Shown here piece after piece: positions 32,148-40,774 of a stretch of DNA of 46,449 nucleotides. The first letter of the stretch is position 1. Each line of letters begins with the position of its first letter. The DNA comes from DASTBU01 sp035711845. Lineage in GTDB: Bacteria; Acidobacteriota; Vicinamibacteria; Vicinamibacterales; 2-12-FULL-66-21. Position numbers and translations under genes: made by a program. Where the stretch lies: NCBI GenBank assembly GCA_035711845.1, contig DASTBU010000092.1:1-46449 (forward strand), read 5' to 3'. The notes under the pieces were generated by a model. It worked only from the letters and a program-made list of their open reading frames with translations, ran no database searches and had not been told where the DNA came from.

Positions 32148-33235
32148 TGCTGTACTACCTTCACGAGCTGTCGACGTACTGGCCAGTGCTGAACGTCACG
32201 CGGTACATCACGTTCCGAACCGCGGCGGCCAGCCTCACCGCGCTCGCGCTGGGGCTGCTCCTCGGTCCGTGGATGATCCGCAAGCTCCGGGAGTTTCAGA
32301 TTGGTCAGGTGATCCGTCAGGAGGGTCCGGCGACGCATCGCACGAAGGCTGGTACGCCCACGATGGGGGGGCTGCTGATCCTCACGTCGGCGCTGGTGCC
32401 GACCCTGCTCTGGGCGAACCCGGCGAACCCATTCATCTGGATCACGGTGCTCTCGACGACGGCATTCGGTGCCATCGGGTTCGCGGACGACTACCTGAAG
32501 ATCGTCCGGCGATCCCATCACGGCCTGCGTCCCCGCTACAAGATGGCCTGGCAGGCGCTGGTGGGGCTGCTGGTCGGTCTGGCGCTGATGGTGCTCGCCA
32601 ACGAGTTTCAGCTGTTCAACACCCGGCTGATCCCTCCCTTCTTCAAGAACTGGATCCCGGATATCGGATGGCTGTACGTCCCCTACGCGATGATCGTGCT
32701 CGTCGGCTCCACCAACATGGTGAACCTGACGGACGGTCTCGACGGCCTGGCGATCAGCGTCTTCGCGGTCTCCGCTGCGGCGCTGACTGCGCTGGCCTAC
32801 GTCTCCACGCACGTCGTGTTCGCCGACTACCTGCAGCTGGTGAAGCTCAACTCGGCGGCGGCGGAGCTCACGGTGTTCTGCGGCGCGCTCGTGGGGGCGA
32901 GCCTCGCTTTCCTCTGGTACAACTCGTATCCCGCCGAAATCTTCATGGGCGACATCGGATCGCTCGGGCTGGGCGGTGCGCTCGGGACGGTCGCGTTGCT
33001 CGTGAAGCAGGAGTTGCTGCTGCCCTTCGTCAGCGGCGTGTTCGTCCTCGAAGCGGCCTCGGTTGTCATACAGGTTGGCTCCTTCAAGCTCACTGGCAAA
33101 CGTGTGTTCAAGATGGCGCCGTTGCACCATCACTTCGAACTGCTCGGCTGGAGCGAACCGAAAGTCATCAGCCGATTCCTGATCCTGGCAATCATCTTCG
33201 CCCTCTTCAGCCTGGCGACGTTGAAGCTGCGATGA
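32147..33235 (+). CDS. mraY: Phospho-N-acetylmuramoyl-pentapeptide-transferase MraY
   Basis: This 362-residue protein has about ten membrane helices and all MraY signatures: KAGTPTMGGLLIL, the Asp-Asp motif GFADDYLKI, NMVNLTDGLDGLAI, GDIGSLGLGGALGTVA and PLHHHFELLGW. It transfers phospho-MurNAc-pentapeptide to undecaprenyl phosphate, giving lipid I on the cytoplasmic face. The start has no spacer, as the ATG uses the last base of murF's stop. It is coupled to murD by ATGA overlap. Confidence 0.97.
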   Translation: MLYYLHELSTYWPVLNVTRYITFRTAAASLTALALGLLLGPWMIRKLREFQIGQVIRQEGPATHRTKAGTPTMGGLLILTSALVPTLLWANPANPFIWITVLSTTAFGAIGFADDYLKIVRRSHHGLRPRYKMAWQALVGLLVGLALMVLANEFQLFNTRLIPPFFKNWIPDIGWLYVPYAMIVLVGSTNMVNLTDGLDGLAISVFAVSAAALTALAYVSTHVVFADYLQLVKLNSAAAELTVFCGALVGASLAFLWYNSYPAEIFMGDIGSLGLGGALGTVALLVKQELLLPFVSGVFVLEAASVVIQVGSFKLTGKRVFKMAPLHHHFELLGWSEPKVISRFLILAIIFALFSLATLKLR

Positions 33236-34617
33236 GCGCGACCACCGCATTCTCCGTCCAGGGCAGGCGCGTCACCGTTGTGGGTGCGGCGCGAAGCGGC
33301 ATCGCCGCCGCGGAGCTGCTCGTTCGCCGCGGCGCGATCGTGACGGTGACCGACGTGCGCGACGACGTCGAGCACGCCGACGCGCTTCGCGCCGGAGGCG
33401 TGAAGCTGGAGCTGGGCGGCCACGCGGAGGGGACGCTCGCCGGCGCGGACCTGGTGGTGTTGAGCCCGGGTGTGCCTCTGGATCAACCTTCCATCGCCGA
33501 CGCCCGTCGCGCGGGTGTGCCCGTGATTGGCGAGCTCGAGCTCGCCTCGCGCTGGCTCCGGGGCCGAATCGTGGCCATCACGGGCACCAAGGGCAAGTCG
33601 ACAACGACGACGCTCGCTGGACGGATGCTCGAAGCCGGCGGATATCCCGTCCTCGTCGGAGGGAACATCGGCCACGCGCTGAGCTCGCAAGTGGATCAGT
33701 CAACGTCAGACACCATTCATGTCGTCGAGACGAGCAGCTTCCAGCTCGAGAGCACCGACACATTTCATCCGTGGATAGCGGTGCTCCTCAACTTCTCGCC
33801 GGATCATCTCGACCGACATGCCACTGTGCAGGACTACGCGGCTGCCAAGAGCCGGATCTTCGCCAACCAGGATGCGCAGGATTGGGCGGTGTTGAACGCC
33901 GACGACATCGAGACGGTCTCGCTGGCAGAAGGCGCGCGGGCCCGCCGGCTGCTGTGTTCCGTCGCCGGCGACCCGAGCGCGGACGTCGTCGTCTCCGGCG
34001 AGGCGATCGTCCGGCGGACGCGCACGGGAGAAGCGCCGCTCATCCCGCTCTCGGCCGTCAAGCTGACGGGACGGCATCTGCTGGCCGACGTGCTGGCCGC
34101 GGCGGCGGTGTCGTCGCTCGTGGGCGTGTCGGGCGACGCGATGACCCGGGCCGTCGAAGGTTTCACCGGGCTCGAGCACGCCCTCGAGCCGGTCGCTGAG
34201 ATCGACGGCGTGCGGTTCGTCAACGACTCGAAGGCGACGAACATCGAGGCGGCCAGGCGCGCAATCGAGAGCTTCGAGAACGGCCTCGTCGTGGTGATGG
34301 GCGGGCGCTACAAGGGCGGCGACTTTCACGAGCTGGCGAAGCCACTCGCCGCGAGGCGCGCGACCATCGTGGCCATCGGTGAGGCGCGGCCGCTCATCGC
34401 GGATGCGCTCGGATCATCGTGCGTCGTCCACGAGGCGGCGGACATGTCGGCCGCCGTCCGGACGGCCTTCGCCTCCGCCTCGCCGGGCCAGACGGTGCTG
34501 CTGGCGCCGGCATGCGCCAGCTTCGACATGTTCCGCGACTACGCCGAACGCGGACGGGTGTTCAAGCAGGAAGTACGTCGGCTCGGAGAAGAGTGGAATG
34601 TCACGCGCGAGCAGTGA
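33232..34617 (+). CDS. murD: UDP-N-acetylmuramoylalanine--D-glutamate ligase MurD
   Basis: From the ATG at 33232 (ATGA overlap with mraY) this is a 461-residue Mur ligase. It has a Rossmann-like N-terminal domain (VTVVGAARSGIAAAELL), the ATP loop ITGTKGKSTTTT (116-127), VVETSSFQLE, NFSPDHLDRH and NDSKATNIEAARRAIE. These signatures mark MurD, which adds D-Glu to UDP-MurNAc-Ala. The last codons (REQ, stop) lie within the left arm of a long inverted repeat, so the C-terminus may have been set by that element. It is the last gene before the 247-base gap to ftsW. Confidence 0.96.
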   Translation: MSATTAFSVQGRRVTVVGAARSGIAAAELLVRRGAIVTVTDVRDDVEHADALRAGGVKLELGGHAEGTLAGADLVVLSPGVPLDQPSIADARRAGVPVIGELELASRWLRGRIVAITGTKGKSTTTTLAGRMLEAGGYPVLVGGNIGHALSSQVDQSTSDTIHVVETSSFQLESTDTFHPWIAVLLNFSPDHLDRHATVQDYAAAKSRIFANQDAQDWAVLNADDIETVSLAEGARARRLLCSVAGDPSADVVVSGEAIVRRTRTGEAPLIPLSAVKLTGRHLLADVLAAAAVSSLVGVSGDAMTRAVEGFTGLEHALEPVAEIDGVRFVNDSKATNIEAARRAIESFENGLVVVMGGRYKGGDFHELAKPLAARRATIVAIGEARPLIADALGSSCVVHEAADMSAAVRTAFASASPGQTVLLAPACASFDMFRDYAERGRVFKQEVRRLGEEWNVTREQ

Positions 34618-34736
34618 GCAGTCATCAGTCCGATTGGTGCGGTAAAGAACCATCCGCTGGGAACGCAGGCTGCCCCGGTCTGCGAGGGTGGTGTCTTCGC
34701 CCACGGATCGGCTGATGACTGCTGACTGCTCGCGCG
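34604..34736. repeat. Long inverted repeat (about 30-bp arms) between murD and ftsW
   Basis: Arms at 34604-34634 and 34707-34736 are reverse complements except for one mismatch and one bulged base, around a 72-base loop. The arms contain heptads (GAGCAGT twice, CATCAGT on the left; GATGACT, GCTGACT, GCTCGCG on the right) like the other heptad arrays in this window. The left arm covers murD's stop codon. It could be a MITE/REP-like insertion or a large RNA hairpin acting as processing site or attenuator within the operon. Confidence 0.88.
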
Positions 34737-34864
34737 CCCGCAGTGCAGAAACGCGCAGGTGCGGGTCAGGTGGTGCAGTGTGAACGTTGTGCGTCCAACG
34801 AACGCAACGACCGGATGTTTCGGTCGGGGTTCGAGGAACCTTTAGCCGCCCTGGATCGCGAAGT
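34737..34864 (+). other. ftsW leader with small stem-loops
   Basis: This 128-base stretch before ftsW has no convincing ORF but three small hairpins in tandem: CGTTG-T-GCG (34785-34793) with CGCAACG (34803-34809), GACCG (34809-34813) with CGGTC (34821-34825), and GGTTC (34828-34832) with GAACC (34836-34840). The last ends 24 bases before the ftsW ATG. No matching riboswitch class was recognised and the promoter content is unclear. Confidence 0.45.
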
Positions 34865-35998
34865 ATGGCGCGAAAGCTCAAGTCAGACAAGCTGCTCTTC
34901 GGTGCGACGCTGCTGCTCCTCTGCACCGGCATCGTAATGGTGTACAGCGCCTCGGCCGTGTACGCCATGGAGCGGCTCGACGACCCGTACTGGTTCCTGA
35001 TGAAGCAGTCGGCGTGGGTCCTCATCGGCCTGTGCGTTCTCCCCATCGTCATGCGTCTCGATTACCGGCACTACCGCGAGCCGGCGCTGATCTGGACCAT
35101 TCTGGCGGTGGTAGTCGCCGCCCTGATCCTCGCCCTGTTCGGCCGCCCGGTGAAGGGAGCGACGCGCTGGATCCAGCTGGGGTCGTTCGGCATTCAGCCG
35201 TCCGAGTTCGCCAAGATCGCGATGATCATCTTCACGGCCGCGCTCCTCGAGCGAAGAATGGATCGGATCGACGACGTGTCTCATTCGCTGCTGCCGGTGG
35301 GCGTCGTGCTGGGGATCGTCCTCGTGCTCATCCTCCTCCAGCCGGATCTCGGCACGGCGGTCGCGCTGACGATGATCGCCGCCGTGATGGTGTTTGCGGC
35401 CGGGCTCAGCTACAGCTACCTCGCGGGCCTGTTCCTGGCGGCGCTCCCGGCCCTCTACCTGCTCGTGACCACCGAGGAGTACCGCTGGAAGCGCATCGTG
35501 GCGTTTCTCAACCCCGAAAGCGACCCGCTCGGCGTGGGACACCAGCTGATTCAGTCCAAGATCGCCGTCGGCACGGGCGGGATCCTCGGCAGAGGGCTGA
35601 TGGGTGGCATGCAGAAGCTCTTCTATCTGCCCGAGCCGCACAACGATTTCATCTATGCCGTTGCCGCCGAAGAGCTCGGACTGGTCGGTGCCACGCTGAT
35701 CCTCGGCTGCTTCGTCGTGATCACGTGGCGCGGACTGCGAGCCGGTGCGAGGGCGCCCGACCGGTTCGGCGCGTTCCTGGCCATCGGCCTGACCACGATG
35801 GTCGCGTTCCAGGCCCTGTTCAACATCAGCGTCGTCCTCGGACTGTTGCCGACGAAGGGGATCCCGCTGCCGTTCGTGAGCGCCGGAGGGTCGTCGCTCC
35901 TCATCAACCTGATCGGCATCGGCATGCTGCTGAACGTCTCGCAGCACGGATCGTCGTCCCACGTCGTCACGGCCACGCTTGCGCCGCAGGATGCATGA
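34865..35998 (+). CDS. ftsW: Septal peptidoglycan glycosyltransferase FtsW
   Basis: The ATG at 34865 starts MARKLKSDKLLFGATLLLLCTGIVMVYSAS, the usual beginning of FtsW; upstream in-frame ATG codons would add an unlikely Arg-rich tail. The 377-residue product has ten membrane helices, PSEFAKIA, LLQPDLGTAVAL, the large periplasmic loop GVGHQLIQSKIAVGTGGILGRGL and FLPEPHNDFIYAVAAEELG-like sequence (here YLPEPHNDF), and FVSAGGSSL near the end. It is a SEDS protein that polymerises lipid II at the septum with FtsI. No strong Shine-Dalgarno is seen. The stop overlaps the murG ATG by 4 bases. Confidence 0.96.
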   Translation: MARKLKSDKLLFGATLLLLCTGIVMVYSASAVYAMERLDDPYWFLMKQSAWVLIGLCVLPIVMRLDYRHYREPALIWTILAVVVAALILALFGRPVKGATRWIQLGSFGIQPSEFAKIAMIIFTAALLERRMDRIDDVSHSLLPVGVVLGIVLVLILLQPDLGTAVALTMIAAVMVFAAGLSYSYLAGLFLAALPALYLLVTTEEYRWKRIVAFLNPESDPLGVGHQLIQSKIAVGTGGILGRGLMGGMQKLFYLPEPHNDFIYAVAAEELGLVGATLILGCFVVITWRGLRAGARAPDRFGAFLAIGLTTMVAFQALFNISVVLGLLPTKGIPLPFVSAGGSSLLINLIGIGMLLNVSQHGSSSHVVTATLAPQDA

Positions 35999-37077
35999 AG
36001 CCGCTTTCCATCGTGATTGCCGGAGGTGGAACCGGCGGGCACCTCTATCCGGGGATTGCCGTCGCGCGGGAGATCCTGCGCCGGCAGCCGGATGCGCGGG
36101 TCACGTTCGCCGGAACCGCGCGCGGCATCGAGGCGCGGGTGATCCCGCGCGAAGGATTTCAGCTGGATCTGCTGCGGAGCGCCGGGCTGAAGGGCATGGG
36201 GCCGGCCGCATTTGCGCGCGGGTTGCTGCTGCTTCCCCTGAGCGGGCTGGATGGCTGGCGAATCCTGTCCCGTCGCCGCCCCGACGTGGTGGTCGGCGTG
36301 GGCGGCTACAGTTCCGGCCCGGTGGTGCTCGCCGCGGCACTTCGGGGCATTCCGACGCTGCTGCTCGAGCAGAACGCGGTTCCGGGCCTGACCAACCGGC
36401 TGCTCGCGCGATTCGTGACGGCGGCGGCCGTGACGTTCGAACCAGCGCTCGACTACTTCGGAAGGAGGGGATTTGTCACAGGGAACCCGGTCCGGCCCGA
36501 GTTTTTTGACCCTGCGCCCGACAGTTCGATCGGGCCGCCGAGGATTCTGATTTTTGGCGGCTCCCAGGGCGCGCACGCGATCAACGTGGCCATGGTGGAG
36601 GCGGCGCCGCGGCTGGCAGCCCACCCTGGCCGGATGGCAATCACGCATCAGACAGGCGAACGCGATGTGGCGGTCGTCAGGGAGGGATATCAGCGAGCGG
36701 GGATCGAAGCCCGCGTGGAGCCGTTCCTGTTTGACATCGACAGGGAAATGAAGGCGGCGAACCTCGTTGTGAGCCGGGCCGGCGCGACAACGCTCGCGGA
36801 ACTGGCCGCGGCGGGAGCGCCCGCGCTGCTGATTCCTCTTCCAACCGCCACCGACGATCACCAGCGCCGCAACGCGGAGGTGCTCGTGGCGGGGGGCGCG
36901 GCGGAGATGATCGAGCAGAAGGACCTGAGCGGCGGCAGCCTCGCCGATCGGATCCTCGGCCTGCTCTCCGACCACGAGCGCTTGAAGGCGATGTCGGACG
37001 GGGCGCGCCGGTTCGCCAGCCCCGATGCCAGCAGCGCCATCGCCCGACGGGTGTTGGAGATGGCGGCGGCGAGCTGA
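35995..37077 (+). CDS. murG: UDP-GlcNAc--lipid I GlcNAc transferase MurG
   Basis: This 360-residue GT28 enzyme starts at an ATG in overlap with ftsW. The N-terminal IVIAGGGTGGHLYPGIAVA (G10-G12, H16) is the conserved glycine loop binding lipid I phosphate. Further motifs are VVGVGGYSSGPVVLAA, LLEQNAVPGLTNRLLA, the donor-domain ILIFGGSQGAHAIN, VSRAGATTLAELAAAGAPALLIPLP and DDHQRRNAE. It adds GlcNAc to lipid I to make lipid II at the cytoplasmic face of the membrane. Length is as expected (about 355). Confidence 0.97.
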   Translation: MKPLSIVIAGGGTGGHLYPGIAVAREILRRQPDARVTFAGTARGIEARVIPREGFQLDLLRSAGLKGMGPAAFARGLLLLPLSGLDGWRILSRRRPDVVVGVGGYSSGPVVLAAALRGIPTLLLEQNAVPGLTNRLLARFVTAAAVTFEPALDYFGRRGFVTGNPVRPEFFDPAPDSSIGPPRILIFGGSQGAHAINVAMVEAAPRLAAHPGRMAITHQTGERDVAVVREGYQRAGIEARVEPFLFDIDREMKAANLVVSRAGATTLAELAAAGAPALLIPLPTATDDHQRRNAEVLVAGGAAEMIEQKDLSGGSLADRILGLLSDHERLKAMSDGARRFASPDASSAIARRVLEMAAAS

Positions 37078-37092
37078 GCAGATCGGATCGAT

Positions 37093-38520
37093 GTGATGCT
37101 CGGGAGGACCAGACACGTTCATTTCGTGGGGATCGGGGGCATCGGCATGAGCGGCATCGCCGAGCTGCTCGTCAACCTCGGCTACGAGGTCAGCGGCTCG
37201 GACGCGAAGCGATCGGAGGTGACGGACCGGCTGCGGCAGCTGGGCGTCAGAGTCGTCACCGGACACGACGCCTCGCACGTCGGCCGGGCCGACGTGGTCG
37301 TGGTGTCCTCCGCGATTCGCGACGACAACGTGGAAGTGGCCGCGGCCTCCGCGCGGCATGTTCCGGTGATCCCGCGTGCGGAGATGCTCGCCGAGCTGAT
37401 GCGGCTGCGCTATGGGATCGCGGTCGCCGGCGCGCATGGAAAGACGACCACCACGTCCATGGTGGCGCTCGTCCTGGAACGGGCCGGTCTGGATCCGACG
37501 GCGGTCATCGGCGGACGCCTGAGCGCGTTCGGCAGCAACGCGAGGCTGGGCCGCGGCGAGCTCATGGTGGCCGAGGCGGACGAAAGCGATCGCTCCTTCC
37601 TGAAGCTCTCGCCCGCCATCGCGGTGGTCACGAATCTCGATCGCGAGCACATGGAAAGCTACGGCAGCTGGGAGCACCTGCAGCAGGCGTTCGTGGATTT
37701 TGCCAACAAGGTCCCCTTCTACGGTGCGGTCGTCGCCTGCATGGATGACGCCGCGGTCCGGGCGATCCTCCCGCGGATCACACGACGGGTGATTACCTAC
37801 GGCCTGGCGACCGGCGAGGCAGCCGCCGACACGGACCTCCTCGGACAGAACTTCGAGCTCGTGGCCTTCGGATCGCGTGCGTCGCTCACGTTCCGTACGC
37901 AGGACGGACCCAGGCCATTGGGCGAAATCCAGCTCAGGGTGCCCGGCCGGCACAACATGCTGAACGCGCTGGCCGCCGTGGCAGTTGCCCTCGAGCTCGA
38001 CGTGCCCTTCGAGCCGGTAGCCGCGGCGCTCCGGGAGTTCCGTGGCGCAGAACGGCGCTTCGAGCTGCGCGGCGAAGAGCGGAACGTGATGGTGGTGGAC
38101 GACTACGGCCACCACCCCACGGAGATCGCCGCGGTGATTGCGGCCGCCCGTGCCGGCCTCGACAGGAGAGTTGTCGTCGTGTTCCAGCCGCACCGTTTCA
38201 CCCGCACCCAGCAACTCCAGCCCGAGTTCGCCGCGGCGCTGCGACGCGCCGACGCGATCCTGCTGACGGACATCTACCCCGCGGGGGAAGCCCCCATTCC
38301 GGGCGTCACGATCGAAGCACTCGCGGACGCCGTGGAAGCCGCCGCCCCCGGACGGGTGCACCTGGTGAAATCGCTCGAGGATATTCCCGCGGCGGTTGCC
38401 GGCCTGGCGCGCCCCGGAGACATCGTGATCACGCTCGGTGCGGGCTCGATTGGCACGACGGCGGAGCCGATTCTCGCGGCCCTTCGGGGCACTGAGCGTG
38501 GTGGAGGGGTCGGGCCATGA
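37093..38520 (+). CDS. murC: UDP-N-acetylmuramate--L-alanine ligase MurC
   Basis: This 475-residue Mur ligase starts at GTG 37093 or the adjoining ATG 37096, which differ by one residue. It has the N-terminal VHFVGIGGIGMSGIAELL, the ATP loop GAHGKTTT (113-120), EADESDRSFLKLSP, VTNLDREHMESYGSWEHL, and DDYGHHPTEIAAV with VFQPHRFTRTQQL. It adds L-Ala to UDP-MurNAc as the first step of the stem peptide. It sits after murG with a 15-base gap and overlaps ftsQ by 4 bases; the murB and ddl genes that often follow murC are not present. Confidence 0.97.
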   Translation: MMLGRTRHVHFVGIGGIGMSGIAELLVNLGYEVSGSDAKRSEVTDRLRQLGVRVVTGHDASHVGRADVVVVSSAIRDDNVEVAAASARHVPVIPRAEMLAELMRLRYGIAVAGAHGKTTTTSMVALVLERAGLDPTAVIGGRLSAFGSNARLGRGELMVAEADESDRSFLKLSPAIAVVTNLDREHMESYGSWEHLQQAFVDFANKVPFYGAVVACMDDAAVRAILPRITRRVITYGLATGEAAADTDLLGQNFELVAFGSRASLTFRTQDGPRPLGEIQLRVPGRHNMLNALAAVAVALELDVPFEPVAAALREFRGAERRFELRGEERNVMVVDDYGHHPTEIAAVIAAARAGLDRRVVVVFQPHRFTRTQQLQPEFAAALRRADAILLTDIYPAGEAPIPGVTIEALADAVEAAAPGRVHLVKSLEDIPAAVAGLARPGDIVITLGAGSIGTTAEPILAALRGTERGGGVGP

Positions 38521-39380
38521 GGGTCAAGGCTCCTGCCGAGAAGAACTTCCGCCGCGCGAAGGTGAAACCGGGCCGCCGGAAGGCCAGGCGCTTCCGGTTG
38601 TCCTGGCGCCTCGTCCGGGTGGCCCTGGCGGCTGTCGTCGTGGTGTACGGCGCGTACCGATGCTTCGCGCTGGTGCTCAACGCCACGGCTCTCCAGGTCA
38701 GCCGCATTGCTTTGAGCGGAAACGTGCGCCTGTCGCGCGGTGAGGTGCAGCAACTGGTGCACGGTCTCCGCGGCGCCAACATTCTCACCGTCGACCTCGT
38801 TCGATACCGCCGCGCGATCCTCGATTCGCCGTGGGTTGCCGAGGCCACTCTGCGCCGCGTGCTGCCATCGACCGTCGAAATCTCGATCGTCGAACGACAG
38901 CCATTCGGGATCAGCCGGCTTCGCCATCAGCTCTACCTCGTCGATCGGGAGGGAACGGTCATCGACGAGTTCGGGCCGCAGTACGCGGAGTTCGACCTAC
39001 CGATTATCGACGGATTGGTGACGGCGCCGCGGGACGGCAAACCGGCCATCGATCCCGAGCGCGCGCAGCTTGCAGCCAAAGTGGTCGATTCGCTCGCCGC
39101 CGAGCCATCTCTGGCCCGCAGGCTGTCGCAGATCGACGTCAGCGACGTCCACAATGCCGCGGTTCTCCTCGAGGACGATCCCGCGCTGCTCTATCTGGGC
39201 GAAGAAAAGTTCCGGGAGCGGCTGAAGTCGTACCTCGAGGTCGCCGATGCCATCCGGGAAGGCGTTCCGTCGGAAATCGACTACGTGGATCTTCGATTCG
39301 GACAGCGAGTGTTTGCAGGCCAGCGCAAGGGCGCGACCGGGACCACCGGGAAGCGCTCCAGGGGCGGACGATCCTATTAA
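38517..39380 (+). CDS. ftsQ: Cell division protein FtsQ/DivIB
   Basis: This 287-residue bitopic protein has a very basic N-terminus (KNFRRAKVKPGRRKARRFR), one membrane helix (about 40-58, VALAAVVVVYGAYRCFALV) and a periplasmic POTRA domain (about 60-130, LQVSRIALSGNVRLSRGEVQQLV). The FtsQ/DivIB beta domain follows, with PSTVEISIVERQPFGI, LYLVDREGTVID and LPIIDGL. It bridges FtsL/FtsB to the rest of the divisome. The C-terminus is basic and Gly-rich. It overlaps murC by ATGA and leads into ftsA after 9 bases. Confidence 0.93.
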   Translation: MRVKAPAEKNFRRAKVKPGRRKARRFRLSWRLVRVALAAVVVVYGAYRCFALVLNATALQVSRIALSGNVRLSRGEVQQLVHGLRGANILTVDLVRYRRAILDSPWVAEATLRRVLPSTVEISIVERQPFGISRLRHQLYLVDREGTVIDEFGPQYAEFDLPIIDGLVTAPRDGKPAIDPERAQLAAKVVDSLAAEPSLARRLSQIDVSDVHNAAVLLEDDPALLYLGEEKFRERLKSYLEVADAIREGVPSEIDYVDLRFGQRVFAGQRKGATGTTGKRSRGGRSY

Positions 39381-39389
39381 GGGGGACGA

Positions 39390-40625
39390 GTGGCACGCAA
39401 AGAGCGATATCTCGTGGGCCTCGACGTCGGCACGTCGAAGATCACGGCCATCGTCGGGGAAACCATGGACGACGGGGGGCTCGACATCATCGGCATCGGC
39501 ATGGCGGAGTCGAAGGGAATCCGGCGTGGCGTCGTCGTCAACCTCGAGGCCGCCGTGGAGTCGATCAAGAAGGCGATCGACGAAGCGGAGCTCACGGCCG
39601 GGGTGGAGATCGATTCCGTGCACCTCGGGCTGTCGGGCGCCCACGTCAAGGCGTTCAACAGCCGAGGCGTGGTCGCCGTGGCTGGCAAGAACCGGGAGAT
39701 CACCCGGGAGGACGTGCGACGGGCAATCGACGCGGCCAAGGCCGTGGCGCTGCCGAGCGGCCGGGAGATCCTCCACGTGCTGCCCCAGGACTTCGTCGTG
39801 GACGAGCAGGACGGGATCGGCGCACCGGTCGGCATGACCGGCGCGCGGCTCGAGGTCAACGTGCACGTGGTCACCGGCAGCGCGTCGTCAACGCAGAACA
39901 TCGTCGCGTGCGTGAATCGGGCGGGGGTTGCCGTGCTCGACACCGTCCTCGAACAGCTGGCGGCCAGTGAATCCGTGCTCACGCCGGATGAGAAAGAGCT
40001 GGGCGTCTCGCTCGTCGATATCGGCGGCGGCATCACCGATTTTGCCATTTTCGAACGCGGCAGCTTGTGGCACACTGGCGTCGTCGCTGTCGGCGGCGAT
40101 CACTTCACGAACGATATCGCGGTGGGGCTCCGTACGCCTATTCCAGACGCTGAGAAGATCAAACGTCGCTGCGGCTGTGCGCTCTCCGCCATGGTCGGAG
40201 AGGACGAGACGATGGAGGTCGCCAGCGTCGGTGGCCGGAAGCCGCGCGTGATGTCGCGACGGATCCTGTCCGAGATCCTCCAGCCGCGAGCCGAAGAGAT
40301 TTTTCATCTGCTCTGGGACGAAATCCGGAGGGCAGGGTTCGAAAAATCGCTCAACTCGGGTATCGTTCTCACCGGCGGCGGCGCGATGCTCGACGGCATG
40401 GCGGAGATCGCCGAACAGATTTTCGACCTTCCGATACGGCGTGGTTGTCCGGCAGGCGTCGGAGGGCTTGCCGACCACGTCAACAATCCCGCGTTCTCGA
40501 CGGCGGTCGGGCTCGTGATGTACGCGCACCGCAACCAGGTGGCCGAGCCTGCGCGACCGGTCGGGGCGGGGGCCTTCGGGCGTGTGGCAGGACGGCTGCG
40601 CACGCTGTTCAAGGAATTTTTCTGA
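39390..40625 (+). CDS. ftsA: Cell division protein FtsA
   Basis: This 411-residue actin-fold protein starts with GTG preceded by GGGGG. It has YLVGLDVGTSKITAIVGE (phosphate 1), the 1C (SHS2) domain insertion with VHLGLSGAHVKAFNSRGVV, VSLVDIGGGITDFAIF (phosphate 2) and the adenosine motif GIVLTGGGAMLDGM. The C-terminal amphipathic helix (FGRVAGRLRTLFKEFF) is the membrane-targeting sequence. FtsA tethers FtsZ to the membrane and recruits later division proteins. No frameshift is seen. It is separated from ftsZ by a structured 149-base gap. Confidence 0.97.
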   Translation: MARKERYLVGLDVGTSKITAIVGETMDDGGLDIIGIGMAESKGIRRGVVVNLEAAVESIKKAIDEAELTAGVEIDSVHLGLSGAHVKAFNSRGVVAVAGKNREITREDVRRAIDAAKAVALPSGREILHVLPQDFVVDEQDGIGAPVGMTGARLEVNVHVVTGSASSTQNIVACVNRAGVAVLDTVLEQLAASESVLTPDEKELGVSLVDIGGGITDFAIFERGSLWHTGVVAVGGDHFTNDIAVGLRTPIPDAEKIKRRCGCALSAMVGEDETMEVASVGGRKPRVMSRRILSEILQPRAEEIFHLLWDEIRRAGFEKSLNSGIVLTGGGAMLDGMAEIAEQIFDLPIRRGCPAGVGGLADHVNNPAFSTAVGLVMYAHRNQVAEPARPVGAGAFGRVAGRLRTLFKEFF

Positions 40626-40629
40626 CGCG

Positions 40630-40724
40630 ACGGGATCAACCCGTGGGTCGGCGGGTGCACTCGGTGGGCAGGCACCCTCCAGAATCGGCACGAGGGTGGC
40701 TGCCGGCCGGACGCGCGCCGACCC
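40630..40724 (+). ncRNA. Structured leader element between ftsA and ftsZ
   Basis: The transcript can fold into three stems. ACGGG (40630-40634) pairs with CCCGT (40640-40644). An outer stem pairs GGGTCGGCG (40645-40653) with CGCCGACCC (40716-40724). Nested inside is a 12-pair stem, GGCAG-g-CACCCTC (40667-40679) with GAGGGTG-g-CTGCC (40692-40704), with one G-G mismatch and a 12-base loop. It ends 50 bases before the ftsZ ATG and lacks a T-run, so it is not a standard terminator. No known family was recognised. Confidence 0.5.
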
Positions 40725-40774
40725 GCGACAGGAATCAACGGATGCTCGAACGGGTATGAAGAGGGGGACCAGGC

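Noticed and set aside
32269..33231. Long upstream extension of the murD frame through mraY
   Set aside because: It is out of frame with mraY and has no homology-like features; the ATG at 33232 with ATGA overlap gives a normal MurD.
35653..38361. 902-residue minus-strand frame opposite murG/murC
   Set aside because: Antisense to two well-defined genes, with low-complexity composition and no motif.
40630..40724. Rho-independent terminator after ftsA
   Set aside because: Strong stems are present, but there is no T-run and ftsZ follows within 50 bases.
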